This document shows positions 1-8,665 of a DNA stretch of 45,702 nucleotides, one piece after another. Source of the stretch: Gemmatimonadota bacterium (lineage in GTDB: Bacteria > Gemmatimonadota > Gemmatimonadetes > Longimicrobiales > Gaopeijiaceae); the NCBI GenBank assembly GCA_028873845.1, contig JAPPNO010000010.1:51965-97666 (forward strand), written 5' to 3'. Each line of letters opens with the position of its first letter. Position 1 is the first letter of the stretch. The notes beneath the pieces are model-generated. The model was not told where the DNA came from, searched no databases, and was given only the letters and a program-made list of their open reading frames with translations. The position numbers and the translations under genes are program-made.

Positions 1-2
1 CC

Positions 3-833
3 GCGACCGACCCGGACGGCCTGTTTGCCGCCGACACCTTCACCGTTACCGTCACAGCGGTCAACCGGGCGCCGACCGTCGACACCTATTTCGAGGATCT
101 CGACGCCGGGCCCTCGGAAGTGTACTCGTTCACGCTTACGGAGTACTTCTCCGATCCCGACGGCGACGATCTCACCTGGTTGGCCTTGACCACGAACGCC
201 GACGTGGCCAGTCTGGAGATCGTGGCGGACACGCTCCGCGTGAGCACGATCGCACTCGGTTGGGCCGAGGTCGCTGTTATCGCGACCGACCCGGATGGCC
301 TCTCGGCCTCAGACAATTTTGTAGTCAGTGTGACCGACACGGCTTCAACATCGGGATTGAATGGGACACTTCAGTACCTGATTCCCAGGAAGCCAATCAT
401 GCGTAATGCGCGAGATCGTTGGGAGGCGGCCCTGCAGCCCACCGAACTGACGAACGTCATCTATACAGGCACGGTCACGTGCGGTGGCTATTCCTCCGAT
501 AGTCCCGCCATAGACGATCATCTGGCACTCGTGGGTGTGGCTAACATCGACGGTCACGGCGGCGTTCTGGCCCAAGCCGGCTACTGTGTTAGCCGTGCCA
601 GGGACCAGTCATCCGTTCTCTCCATGATACGCCTCGACAAGGATGACATTGACCGACTGTCGAACAGCTCGCTGGAGGCACTCATGCTTCACCAGCTCGC
701 TCACGCCCTCGGCTTTGCGGGAATCCACTGGAACCTGTTCGACCTCGTGGATACCGGCAACGACCCGCATTTCAAGGGTAGCTTGGCGATCGAGGCGTTC
801 AATGCGGCCCGGGGGTACGAACTACACGGGTAA
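3..833 (+). CDS. Ig-like/cadherin-like repeat protein with degenerate M8-type peptidase domain (5' partial)
   Basis: The frame is open at the left edge, so the N-terminus lies outside the window. The visible part starts in one Ig-like repeat, contains a second with the hallmark YFSDPDGDDL and ATDPDGLSA motifs, and then enters a leishmanolysin-like zinc peptidase domain. The zinc motif reads HQLAH (690-704), with Gln where the catalytic Glu of HExxH should be. The distal third His of this family is present in DPHFKG (768-770). The frame ends at YELHG, although the neighbouring frame continues with the family-like GGTNYTGNKVP, so a one-base insertion in the CCCGGGGG run near 806-815 has cut off the C-terminus. 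The protein is probably secreted or surface-bound. With both the Glu change and the frameshift it is unlikely to be an active peptidase. Same repeat type as the giant lipoproteins at 14750-18595 and 37588-42069. Confidence 0.75.
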   Translation, partial: ATDPDGLFAADTFTVTVTAVNRAPTVDTYFEDLDAGPSEVYSFTLTEYFSDPDGDDLTWLALTTNADVASLEIVADTLRVSTIALGWAEVAVIATDPDGLSASDNFVVSVTDTASTSGLNGTLQYLIPRKPIMRNARDRWEAALQPTELTNVIYTGTVTCGGYSSDSPAIDDHLALVGVANIDGHGGVLAQAGYCVSRARDQSSVLSMIRLDKDDIDRLSNSSLEALMLHQLAHALGFAGIHWNLFDLVDTGNDPHFKGSLAIEAFNAARGYELHG

Positions 834-876
834 CAAAGTGCCCATCTCGTCGGACCATACCCACCGAAGGTCTTGA
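813..876 (+). other. Frameshifted C-terminal remnant of the M8-like peptidase
   Basis: In the frame beginning at position 1 this stretch reads GGTNYTGNKVPISSD and then stops. Bacterial leishmanolysin-like proteins have a matching segment (AGGxxYTGxKVPVEN) just after the third zinc His. Removing one base from the run at 806-815 joins AFNAA to GGTNYTGNKVP without a gap. The usual further C-terminal part (the SHWRE and ELMTG segments) is missing, so decay goes beyond one frameshift. Confidence 0.6.
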
Positions 877-1273
877 AGCGCATCCGTATCCGTCCGCGAC
901 TCGTTCGTGCTCGCCGGTAACCCGTCGGCCCCCGTCTCCGCTCCACCCTCCTCCCTTAGGGGGGTGTGCCCCGTTTCGATCGATCTCCGCGGGGATCAGA
1001 ACACGGTCCACATCGTGCTCCTCGCAGCTCTCCGGCCCTGCAGCGGTCCGCATGGCGCACAATGACCACAGGTGCGCCTCGCGCCATGGGTGGTGACCCG
1101 GATTGAGTGTAGGATTCGGTGTAGGTGGCGCCATCGTGGAAGCTGCCGTTATCATCAATCTGTTCGCGTTGGACAGGGGCGATCGCGTCAACAACGAGAA
1201 GCGGGCGCTATGCGCACTGCACAATGAGATGCTACAATCTGATTCTCGCGGTGAGCCGGCGAGGAGGGCTCTT
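834..1273. other. Intergenic region, peptidase relic plus upstream region of the hybrid kinase
   Basis: Apart from the short peptidase remnant at its left end I see no supported gene. An in-frame TTG at 1103 would lengthen the following kinase by 57 codons, but those residues (including a Gly- and Ile-rich stretch) do not resemble the kinase family and lack a good ribosome-binding site. This region probably holds the kinase promoter; no clear -35/-10 pair stands out. Confidence 0.4.
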
Positions 1274-3607
1274 TTGAGCGAAATCGACGAACTCGGGCGG
1301 GAAATCGCAAGGTTACAGGAGCGCATGTCCCGGCTCAGTGCCGCGATCCTGCGCATCAGCGAGAATCTCGACCTTGAGTCGGTCTTGCGCGAGGTGGTCG
1401 AAAACGCGCGGGTTCTGACCGGCGCCGCGAACGCAGTAATCACGATCGGAGAACGACTTGAGCAGGCCCAGGACTTCATCTCGTCGGGCCTGACGCCCGC
1501 GGAGCTCCAGCAGCTGCGTAGCCTGCCCCAGGGGAGGGAGATTGGGGAGTACCTGTTGCGGACCCCGAAGCCGTTGCGGCTCGCTGACCTGTCATCCCAT
1601 CTCCGTGCTCTCGGCTTCCCCACGGCACCGATTCTCTCGAAGACCTTCATGGGCGCGCCCATTCGTCACGGGGGCGCGCATATCGGCAACTTCTATCTCA
1701 CCAACAAGGACGGAGGCCGGGAATTCACCGAGGAGGACGAGGAAACCCTGGTCCTGTTCTCATCGCAGGCTGCCACGGCCATCGCCAACGCGCAGGCATA
1801 TCGAGACGAACAGCGGGCCCGCGGCCATCTGGAGGCACTTGTCGAGACCTCGCCCGTCGGCGTCGCGGTCTTCGAGGCGAAGACCGGCGGGCTCGTACGG
1901 TTCAATCGCGAGTGGCAGCGGATCATCGAGGACCTCCGCACCCCGGACAGCTCGGTAATGGATTTACTACAGGTAGTCACGGTTCGGCGTGGCGACGGAC
2001 AGGAGGTATCGCTCGCCGAGCTCCCGCTTACGCGAGTGTTGGGGGACGCAGAAACCGTTCGCGCCGAGGTGTTGGTACTTTCCGTGCCGGATGGCCGGAG
2101 TGTACGGACCCTGGTCAATGCCACACCGATCCGCGGCGAGGACGGCGAGGTCGAATCCATGGTAGTTACCATGCAGGACCTGGAACCACTGGAAGCACTG
2201 GAGCGGCAGCGCGCCGAGTTTCTGAGCTTGGTCAGCCATGAGCTGCGGGCACCGCTGACCTCGATCAAGGGCTCGACCGCGATCTTGCTTTCGCCGACGC
2301 GGGAGCTGGATCCCGCCGAGGAGCGCGAGTTCCACCGCATCATCGACGAGCAGGCGGAACACATGCAGGACCTCATTGGCGACCTACTCGACGCGGGTCG
2401 TATCGATTCGGGCACACTGTCGGTCACGCCCCAGCCCACCGAGGTGGGTGCTCTGGTGGACCAGGCGAGAAACAACTTTCTCAGCGGTGGCGCCCGGCAC
2501 ACCATTAACATCGATCTGCCGTCCGACCTGCCTCTGGTGGTGGCAGACCAAAGGCGCATCGTGCAGGTCTTGAACAATCTGTTCGCCAACGCCGGCCGGT
2601 ACTCTCCGGAATCGTCGCCCATCCTGGTCGAGGCGGTCCGCGACGGCGTATACGTCGCGGTTTCGGTCACCGACCAGGGGCAGGAGATACCGCCTGAGCG
2701 GCTGCCGCACCTGTTCCGAAAGCACGCCAGGGGTGACGACGCGGCCGGAACACTGCGCTACGGGCTGGGCCTTGCGATCTGCAAGGGGCTGGTGGAGGCC
2801 CACGGAGGGCGTATCTGGGCCGAAAGCGGGGGGCCGGGTCAGGGGGCGCGGTTCGCATTCACCCTCCCGGCGTCTTCGGGGGCCGCTGCCGTCTCAACCT
2901 CCCAACCGACAACTGCGGAGGAAGCCGAACGGGAGCGCATCCTCGTGGTCGACGACGACCCACACACCCTCCGCGTCGTTCGCGATGTCCTGTTGAGGGC
3001 AAGATTCACGCCCCTGGTGACCGGCAACCCCGACGAGCTGTCGAGCCTGGTGCGGAGCGAGAAGCCCGCGCTTGTGCTGCTCGACCTTGTGTTTCCCGAC
3101 ACCGACGGGATCGCGCTGATGGGGGAGGTCCCGGGGCTGGCCGATCTGCCGGTCATCTTCCTCTCCGCCTACCGCCGGGACGAGACCATCGCCAGAGCGC
3201 TCGACCTCGGCGCCGCGGATTACATCGTCAAGCCCTTCTCGCCGACCGAGCTCGTGGCGAGGGTTCGGGCGGCGCTGAATCGGCGTCCCGAGACCGGACC
3301 CTTCGTGTCCGGTGACCTCCGCATCCGGTTCGACCGGCGCCGGGTGAGCGTGGCCGGGCGTCGGGTCGCCCTCACTGCCACCGAATACGAATTCCTGCGA
3401 GTTCTCGCGCGCAACGCAGGACGGGTCGTGACCCGGGACGCCCTGCTGCGCCAGGTATGGGGGCTGCGCGGCGGACGCCCGTCGGAGGCCGTGCGTACCT
3501 GCGTGAAGAAGCTCCGCCAGAAGCTCGGCGACGACGCAGGGAACCCCACCTACATCTTCAACGAGCGCGGCGTGGGGTACGGTCTGGCCGCCACTGACGA
3601 TTCGTGA
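1274..3607 (+). CDS. Single-chain GAF sensor histidine kinase with receiver and OmpR-type DNA-binding domain
   Basis: About 777 residues from a TTG start at 1274, chosen because GGAGGG lies 5 bases upstream and the start MSEIDELGREIA fits a coiled-coil leader. Order: coiled coil (1-35), GAF (about 40-185, ending SSQAATAIANAQAYRDEQ), PAS-like segment (about 195-310), HisKA with SLVSHELRAP (His322), HATPase with NNLFANAGRYSP and YGLGLAICKGLVEAHGG, receiver with VVDDDP, phospho-acceptor Asp604 in LLDLVFPDTDG and Lys in IVKPF, then a winged helix (RVALTATEYEFLRVLARN...GVGYGLA). No transmembrane segment is visible, so it is probably a cytosolic sensor that phosphorylates its own receiver and binds DNA directly. 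The G1 box reads DQGQEI instead of DxGxGI, which could weaken ATP binding. It stands alone, with no partner regulator next to it. Confidence 0.9.
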   Translation: MSEIDELGREIARLQERMSRLSAAILRISENLDLESVLREVVENARVLTGAANAVITIGERLEQAQDFISSGLTPAELQQLRSLPQGREIGEYLLRTPKPLRLADLSSHLRALGFPTAPILSKTFMGAPIRHGGAHIGNFYLTNKDGGREFTEEDEETLVLFSSQAATAIANAQAYRDEQRARGHLEALVETSPVGVAVFEAKTGGLVRFNREWQRIIEDLRTPDSSVMDLLQVVTVRRGDGQEVSLAELPLTRVLGDAETVRAEVLVLSVPDGRSVRTLVNATPIRGEDGEVESMVVTMQDLEPLEALERQRAEFLSLVSHELRAPLTSIKGSTAILLSPTRELDPAEEREFHRIIDEQAEHMQDLIGDLLDAGRIDSGTLSVTPQPTEVGALVDQARNNFLSGGARHTINIDLPSDLPLVVADQRRIVQVLNNLFANAGRYSPESSPILVEAVRDGVYVAVSVTDQGQEIPPERLPHLFRKHARGDDAAGTLRYGLGLAICKGLVEAHGGRIWAESGGPGQGARFAFTLPASSGAAAVSTSQPTTAEEAERERILVVDDDPHTLRVVRDVLLRARFTPLVTGNPDELSSLVRSEKPALVLLDLVFPDTDGIALMGEVPGLADLPVIFLSAYRRDETIARALDLGAADYIVKPFSPTELVARVRAALNRRPETGPFVSGDLRIRFDRRRVSVAGRRVALTATEYEFLRVLARNAGRVVTRDALLRQVWGLRGGRPSEAVRTCVKKLRQKLGDDAGNPTYIFNERGVGYGLAATDDS

Positions 3608-3740
3608 CCGGATTCCCCGCGCGTGTCATGGGATCACCGGTCGATTGTGGCGAACCCAGCGTGTCCAGGAACTCCGCCGAATCGCTCTGAGCCCGAGCCC
3701 ATATGCCCCCCGCCGTCAGTCAGGTCGCCAGATTCCCTCC

Positions 3741-4202
3741 TCAGCAATCGAGCCAAGGAATCTCTACGGGGTCGCTCATCGCCCCTATCCAACGCACGCC
3801 CGGCGTGAGGGTGTTGGGGCCATTGTGGTAGTACTCGCTACCCATCCAAATCTTATCCCACGTCCAGGTCCAGACCGATGTGATGGTCGTGGTGGACGGA
3901 TCCTCCTGTTCCTGACAGGCCGGGTAGTCTTCGGCCCTCATACCCATCCAAGTGTGAGTTGTCGGCATCCCCGGAGGGGCTGGCATAGAGGTCAGCATTT
4001 GCTTTGTGATCACATGTCGGCCACCGACACCCCAGACGAGATCGAAGCCGTCCACCTCGTCCATCCGGGCCGTCTCGACTCCGACGACCAGTATGTCGTC
4101 GTGGAACACGGCCATCGGGACAGGCGGGAATTGTTGGTAGTCGCGGCAACTAAGGACGGTGAGCAATGCAAGGCTGAGGAGGGGGGTTGTCGCGTTCCGC
4201 AT
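3741..4202 (-). CDS. Small hypothetical lipoprotein
   Basis: The 153-residue product starts MRNATTPLLSLALLTVLSC, a signal peptide ending in a lipobox (LTVLSC), so the mature protein should be lipid-anchored in the envelope. GGAG lies 8 bases before the ATG at 4202. The rest is Trp- and Tyr-rich (TSVWTWTWDKIWMGSEYY) and I recognise no family. It lies downstream of the zinc-ribbon gene on the same strand with a gap of about 190 bases and may have its own promoter. I believe it is real because signal peptide and ribosome-binding site agree; function unknown. Confidence 0.65.
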   Translation of the reverse strand: MRNATTPLLSLALLTVLSCRDYQQFPPVPMAVFHDDILVVGVETARMDEVDGFDLVWGVGGRHVITKQMLTSMPAPPGMPTTHTWMGMRAEDYPACQEQEDPSTTTITSVWTWTWDKIWMGSEYYHNGPNTLTPGVRWIGAMSDPVEIPWLDC

Positions 4203-4393
4203 GTGGTGGTCTCCATGTCAAGCGGTGGTAGCGACCCAGCCTCGCCGGGCCGTTGCGCTTCTCGGCAGCAATTGGAGCCTCCTGTCACGGAAGATCAAGA
4301 GTGGCACGCCGTTGCGGCCAAGCCCTTAAGTTTAGTACCCCTGATGTGGCCGTAGTGTGACTAAAGTGGACAAAAGAATGGCAATAGCGTGAC

Positions 4394-5410
4394 TCAATCC
4401 CCCTCCCGCCCGTGCCTCTCAAAGAATGCGTCCGTCCCCGCCGGCAGCAACAGGTTGTCCGAAATCGCGGCGATCTCCTCCGCCTCTTTCCAAGCCTGCT
4501 CCAGGATCCAGAGTTCGCCTTCGAGGGCGCGGCGCTCCTGTTCCTCGTGAAGCGCCATCTCGAGGGCAAGCTTTGTGGTGGTCGGGAAGGACCGGATGTG
4601 TCCCTCGCGGAACCTCAAGCCGCGGTAGCCCTTCTTCGCCGTGTCGGTGATGAAACGGCTCGGGCGGCCGCTGGATTCGATCTCGGCCACCGCGTCTTCG
4701 ACCTGGTGACGCCACCCTCCGACCGGATTGAACGCCGGAATTACCGCTACGGCGACACGGCGGGCGTCCTCGCCCTCGAACCACGTCTTTCGGGCCAGCT
4801 TGTGGACCTCCACCCCAAACCCGGGCGCTCCGTCGTCGGGAAGCAGGCGGATCGACCAGTGGTCCTTGAATCTGAACCTGATGACGTCGCCATGACCCGG
4901 CGTGCCGTCTTCGCCGCCGCCGCCAACCCGAACCCTGCCGACCGTTCGCAATAAGAGCCAGGCGAGGACCGCCGTGCCGGTTACCGGCAAGAGACCGGTA
5001 GGCAGCACAAGGACCCCTGCATCCAGGGCAAACATTGCGGCATAGTAGGTAACGACTGCCCCCTGCGTGCGGAACATCCTCCGCCTGAACCGCTGCATAT
5101 ACCGCCACGCCGCAAACTCGCGCCGCCGCGCCCTTCCGATCCGCACCAGATCAAGCCCGCCGGGATGCCGCGCGATCCCGATATTCTCCGTCGACACCCG
5201 CACCGGCGTCTCACGGTAGATCCGCTCGCACTCCTCGATTGCCTCCCAGCGCTCCTCGATCGGCGTCAGGTTCCAGCGCAGGCACTTTCTGCAGATCACC
5301 CACAGCCGTCCCTTCTCGCCGTCGAAGGCCAGGCGGCGCCCGACCGGAAAGTGCTCGATCACCTGGTTCGACCCGAGGGGCCTGGTGCAGAAGATGCAGG
5401 TCCGGTACAC
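4394..5410 (-). CDS. Zinc-ribbon membrane protein, uncharacterised family
   Basis: 338 residues from a GTG start. The N-terminus has two CxxC pairs (Cys5/Cys8 and Cys40/Cys43), giving a likely four-Cys zinc site. A hydrophobic stretch at about 120-160 could form one or two membrane helices, and the C-terminus is acidic and helical (LALEMALHEEQERRALEGELWILEQAWKEAEEI). It begins only 3 bases after the PIN toxin gene stops, so it is probably co-transcribed with the toxin-antitoxin pair. A second copy at 33710-34394 has the same N- and C-termini but lacks the middle. The pairing of zinc ribbon, membrane segment and coiled coil suggests a membrane-attached adaptor, but no function can be assigned. 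Confidence 0.8.
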   Translation of the reverse strand: MYRTCIFCTRPLGSNQVIEHFPVGRRLAFDGEKGRLWVICRKCLRWNLTPIEERWEAIEECERIYRETPVRVSTENIGIARHPGGLDLVRIGRARRREFAAWRYMQRFRRRMFRTQGAVVTYYAAMFALDAGVLVLPTGLLPVTGTAVLAWLLLRTVGRVRVGGGGEDGTPGHGDVIRFRFKDHWSIRLLPDDGAPGFGVEVHKLARKTWFEGEDARRVAVAVIPAFNPVGGWRHQVEDAVAEIESSGRPSRFITDTAKKGYRGLRFREGHIRSFPTTTKLALEMALHEEQERRALEGELWILEQAWKEAEEIAAISDNLLLPAGTDAFFERHGREGD

Positions 5411-5413
5411 GCT

Positions 5414-5776
5414 TCAGCCGGCCAGCGGCACCACCGATGAGCGCCGTATCGCGCGGTCACGCGTGACCAGCGGAATCCCGTGCACGACGCTCGTGGCCGC
5501 GATGATCTCGCCGGCAGGGTCGCCCCGGAAGTCGAGGCGCGTCGAGGCACGCGCCACGGTCAGGTCCAACGGCCAGACATGCATCCCGCTCAGGGCACGG
5601 ACGACCTCCGGGTCATCGAGATCCACTTCCAGCCGGCCCAGCTGAACGAGCTTCGCAATCTCCCACAGGACGATCGCCGAGATCGACCAGCGGTTCCGCT
5701 CCAGCAACCGCTGCTCGGCCGCCTTCAGCCGCCCTCCCAGCGCGTCGATCAGGACATGTGTGTCAAGATTGATCAT
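5414..5776 (-). CDS. PIN-domain toxin, VapC-like
   Basis: 120 residues with the PIN fold signature: N-terminal NLDTHVLI with the first acidic residue, SAIVLWEIAKL with a conserved Glu, and a C-terminal acidic cluster (RGDPAGEIIAATSVVHGIPLVTRDRAI). Such proteins are Mg-dependent ribonucleases held inactive by the antitoxin encoded just upstream. The start overlaps the antitoxin gene by 14 bases, typical of translational coupling. The length matches the usual 115-140 residues and all acidic positions look intact, so it is probably functional. Confidence 0.88.
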   Translation of the reverse strand: MINLDTHVLIDALGGRLKAAEQRLLERNRWSISAIVLWEIAKLVQLGRLEVDLDDPEVVRALSGMHVWPLDLTVARASTRLDFRGDPAGEIIAATSVVHGIPLVTRDRAIRRSSVVPLAG

Positions 5777-5993
5777 CTGCGTTCCAGCGGGCGCCCGTCG
5801 TCATGATGTCGCCTCGGACCGCGATCCTGTCCCGCAGGCAGCCGATCAGGCTCGCGAAGTCCTGGTGGTAGGGAAGCACCCTCGCGACCGGCCTGCCCCG
5901 CTTCGTGATCACCAGGCCCTCCGGGGCCAGCCTGTCGAGAAGCGCGAGACACTGCTCCTTGAACCGCGCCGCTCCGATGGTCATCGGCTCCAT
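5763..5993 (-). CDS. Phd/YefM-type antitoxin, VapB-like
   Basis: 76 residues from the ATG at 5993 (MEPMTIGAARFKEQC), chosen over a start at 6023 because AAAGGAG sits about 6 bases before it. The N-terminal half has the Phd/YefM DNA-binding pattern (ARFKEQCLALLDRLAPEGLVITKRGRPVARVLP); the C-terminal half should wrap the PIN toxin. It is the first gene of the minus-strand block and probably represses its own promoter at the inverted repeats at 6011-6055. Confidence 0.85.
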   Translation of the reverse strand: MEPMTIGAARFKEQCLALLDRLAPEGLVITKRGRPVARVLPYHQDFASLIGCLRDRIAVRGDIMTTGARWNADDQS

Positions 5994-6010
5994 GGCATAC
6001 TCCTTTCGTG

Positions 6011-6055
6011 ATAAACTGGACATATTATATGACTGGTCATGAACAATGGCCAGTT
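6011..6055 (-). promoter_or_regulatory. Likely promoter and operator of the toxin-antitoxin operon
   Basis: On the minus strand a perfect TATAAT is at 6024-6029, about 30 bases upstream of the antitoxin start. It is overlapped by the inverted repeat ATGAC-TG-GTCAT (6029-6040), and an outer pair AACTGG (6014-6019) and CCAGTT (6050-6055) surrounds it. The arrangement is what is expected of an autorepressed toxin-antitoxin promoter. The -35 element is weak. Confidence 0.55.
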
Positions 6056-6134
6056 AGCAGGACCCCTTCACTCGCGCCGCCTGGAGAATTCTATTGGGTT
6101 GGAGACGGGTAACACCCACGATGGAGAGGAAACC

Positions 6135-7052
6135 ATGAACCCACAGTCGCGATGGGCGGCGGTACTCGTGGCGGCGGTGCTCGCCTGCGGCGACGAGGCT
6201 TCGACACCGCCCACTCCCAAGATCCTCCTGATCGGCATCGACGGGGTGCGTCCGGACGTGCTCGCCGAAGTCCCCACCCCGAACATCGACGCGCTCGCCG
6301 CCGCCGGCTGGTACACCGACCAGGCCCGCACCACCACCCCCTCCGTCAGCGGCCCTTCCTGGTCCTCGATGCTCACCGGCGTGTGGCCCGAGAAGCACGG
6401 AGTCACCAACAACAACTTCACGGGACGAAACTACGCAGAGTACCCCTCGTTCCTCACCCGGGTCGAGCAGATCCGCCCCGAACTGGCCACCTTCGCCGCG
6501 CTCGACTGGCTTCCCCTCGCGGAACTGCCCGACGACCCCGGCCCCGTCCTCCCGCCCACCATCGACACGCGCGTCACACACGACGGCTACGAGCACGGCT
6601 GGGCCGAGGCCGACGGGATGGTCACCGAAGAATCCGTGGCGCACCTCCGCCAAGCCGACCCCGACGCCCTCTTCGTCTACCTCGGCAATCCCGACGAGAC
6701 CAGCCACCGCCATGGCTCGATCGGCACCGAGTACCGGGAAGCGATCGCGCTGTCCGACCGTCACGTCGGCATGCTCATGGAGGCGGTCCGCGCGCGGCCC
6801 ACCCACGCCGACGAGGACTGGCTGGTCCTCATCAGCACCGACCACGGCCGCCGCCCCGACGGCGGTCACGGCGGCGATTCCCCCGAGGAGATGACGATCT
6901 TCATCCTGGCGAGCGGGCCGGCGACGGAGGGCTGGCCGGAGCCGGGTCCCGCCTTCATCGTCGATGTCGCGGTTACCGGGCTCGCCCACCTCGGGATCGG
7001 GATCGATCCGGTGTGGGGGCTCGACGGCAGACCGCTGGGCACCGACCGGTAG
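6135..7052 (+). CDS. Nucleotide pyrophosphatase/phosphodiesterase-type lipoprotein
   Basis: 305 residues from the ATG at 6135, preceded by GGAGAGGA. The leader ends in a lipobox (LVAAVLACG), so the enzyme is probably anchored in the envelope. It belongs to the alkaline-phosphatase-like metal phosphoesterases: metal ligand Asp in LLIGIDGVRPD, nucleophile region PSVSGPSWSSMLTG followed by PEKHGVTNN, and distal metal ligands in DETSHRHG and STDHGRRPDGGHGG. Substrates in the family are phosphodiesters or pyrophosphates of nucleotides or lipids; which one cannot be told. About 305 residues is on the short side, a compact catalytic domain without accessory parts. The next gene follows after about 20 bases, so co-transcription is likely. 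Confidence 0.85.
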   Translation: MNPQSRWAAVLVAAVLACGDEASTPPTPKILLIGIDGVRPDVLAEVPTPNIDALAAAGWYTDQARTTTPSVSGPSWSSMLTGVWPEKHGVTNNNFTGRNYAEYPSFLTRVEQIRPELATFAALDWLPLAELPDDPGPVLPPTIDTRVTHDGYEHGWAEADGMVTEESVAHLRQADPDALFVYLGNPDETSHRHGSIGTEYREAIALSDRHVGMLMEAVRARPTHADEDWLVLISTDHGRRPDGGHGGDSPEEMTIFILASGPATEGWPEPGPAFIVDVAVTGLAHLGIGIDPVWGLDGRPLGTDR

Positions 7053-7074
7053 ACACCGAGGGGGATCACTCACG

Positions 7075-7395
7075 ATGGCGAAATACGGAATTTACGGAAG
7101 TCACACCCCGGAAACCTGCCCGATCTACATTCGCAAGTTCGCCCGCGTGTTCGCGGAAATCGCCGAACTCGACCCTGCGGATCTGGCCTCGGCCTACGGC
7201 ATCCACGAGATCGAGGCCCGGTACCACTCGGCGCTGGAGCACACCTTCCTGTGGATCGTCGAGGCGGATGATCCCCACCTCATCGAGGCGTTCGCCATCG
7301 ACACCGGACTCGCTTCGTTCAACACGCTCGAAATCGTGCCGGTTCACACCTTCGAAGAGACGGTGGATCGGTTGAAGGCGGCGCACAAACTGTGA
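7075..7395 (+). CDS. Small conserved alpha/beta protein of unknown function
   Basis: 106 residues from the ATG at 7075, with GAGGGGG upstream. The sequence (GIYGSHTPETCPIYIRKF, YHSALEHTFLWIVEADDPHLIEAF, FNTLEIVPVHTFEETVDRL) has alternating strands and helices that suggest a ferredoxin-like fold, as in small dimeric alpha/beta-barrel proteins. It has a single Cys and several His residues but no recognised catalytic motif. It lies about 20 bases after the phosphodiesterase gene and 80 bases before the DinB gene and may be in their operon. Confidence 0.75.
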   Translation: MAKYGIYGSHTPETCPIYIRKFARVFAEIAELDPADLASAYGIHEIEARYHSALEHTFLWIVEADDPHLIEAFAIDTGLASFNTLEIVPVHTFEETVDRLKAAHKL

Positions 7396-7474
7396 CGGGT
7401 GCGGCCGTGACCCCGTCCACGGAAGTGGTCCGGGCGGATTGCCGTCACCGGCTGAGGCCCGAGAAAGGACACGC

Positions 7475-7984
7475 ATGACCACGCGGAGCCGAACCCGGAT
7501 CAATCACACCATCGAGATCTTCGAGGCCGCGCGCAAACCCCTCTTCATGGTGCTCGACGGCATCGCGCAGGACGACCTCGACTGGAACCCCGCGCCGGGA
7601 TCGCGCGGCATCGGGAGGATCTGCCGTCACATGTACCGGGTCGACATCTGGTTCCTGAAGCGGCTGGGGATCGAGCCGGTCATCACCCACGACGCGCCGG
7701 GCACCGCCGACGAGATCGCCGGACGGATGCGCACGATTCAGGAGCAGGTAATCGCCGAGGTGAACGGCTGCACCGACGACGAGGAGCTCATGGCCGAGCG
7801 GACCTCGCTCGACGGGAAGACCGGGGCGCGGATGGGCGTGGACGTGATTCACATGGCGCAGCACTACCTGTACCACCTGGCGCAGATGACCTACCTGCGC
7901 CGAATCCGCGACCGCGACTGGAAGGCGCCGCTGGACGCGTGGGAACACGCGACGCATGTGATCGGGGACATCATTCTGGAGTGA
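7475..7984 (+). CDS. DinB-family putative metal-dependent protein
   Basis: 169 residues from the ATG at 7475, with AAAGGA 5 bases upstream. The pattern fits the DinB/YfiT-like four-helix bundle: a His in the second helix (GRICRHMYRVD) and a C-terminal HxxxH (MAQHYLYHLAQMTYLRR), giving the usual three-His metal site. Members include thiol transferases and many proteins of unknown role; the substrate here is unknown. An alternative in-frame start upstream lacks a ribosome-binding site. Confidence 0.85.
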   Translation: MTTRSRTRINHTIEIFEAARKPLFMVLDGIAQDDLDWNPAPGSRGIGRICRHMYRVDIWFLKRLGIEPVITHDAPGTADEIAGRMRTIQEQVIAEVNGCTDDEELMAERTSLDGKTGARMGVDVIHMAQHYLYHLAQMTYLRRIRDRDWKAPLDAWEHATHVIGDIILE

Positions 7985-8029
7985 CGGAAGTGGAGGGGGA
8001 GGGTGTGCGGCCCGGGTCGCGCAACTCCA

Positions 8030-8452
8030 ATGGAACCCCCCCGCCAAGTCGGTTACTTCGAACTGCATTTCGAGATCGGCAATGTGGGCGAGACCCGTGC
8101 CAGGCGCTCCGAGTGGACTGTGCGCGTTTCCAGCGACCCCCTCATCACCATCGCCGATTCCATCCTGCCTGAAGCAATCCCAACCCGTTGGGTGATTCTC
8201 GACATGGCCCCGGGTGCCGCTCATTTCCTGCGCTATGGATTCCGGAACTTGAGCGACCCGGGCAAACCGTACTTCGGCCTCTGCGGCGAATCGGCAACTC
8301 ATGAGTACAATTCGGCCAACAACTGTTCGCAGGGACTCAGGGTGGTCTTCCCCTACACGGCTGCCGACGAATCCCGGCACCCGCCGCCGACCGGTTCCCC
8401 TGAGGTGACCGTGCGTCAGCGGGAGCAACCTGCCACACGGGGCAGACGGTGA
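8030..8452 (+). pseudogene. CARDB-like adhesion domain fragment
   Basis: The open frame runs 8003-8452 and encodes one beta-rich unit: FELHFEIGNVGETRARRSEWTVRVSSDP near the start and PYFGLCGESATHEYNSANNCSQGLRVVF near the end. This matches the CARDB pattern of bacterial surface proteins (IxNxGxxxA ... YYxGxCVDxxxDESDTxNNCS). There is no signal peptide and no good ribosome-binding site, and a single CARDB unit usually sits inside a much larger protein. I take it as a leftover of a surface-protein gene; a small standalone gene starting at 8030 is possible. Confidence 0.5.
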
Positions 8453-8665
8453 CACGCGACGGATAGGGGCGCGTCCGTTTGGTTCCGGGACGATTCACGG
8501 CAGGGACGGTCGGTATGAGTCGCCGGGTCGCGATCGCCGTTATCGCTCTCGCCCTGCCCGTGGCAGATTCCCCCCGCGTCCTCTATTCTCATCCCCCCAT
8601 CCTCCGCCCGCCGTAACACCCACCGCGGGCGGATGCCGACGAGATAACGTGCCAAGGAGCATCCG

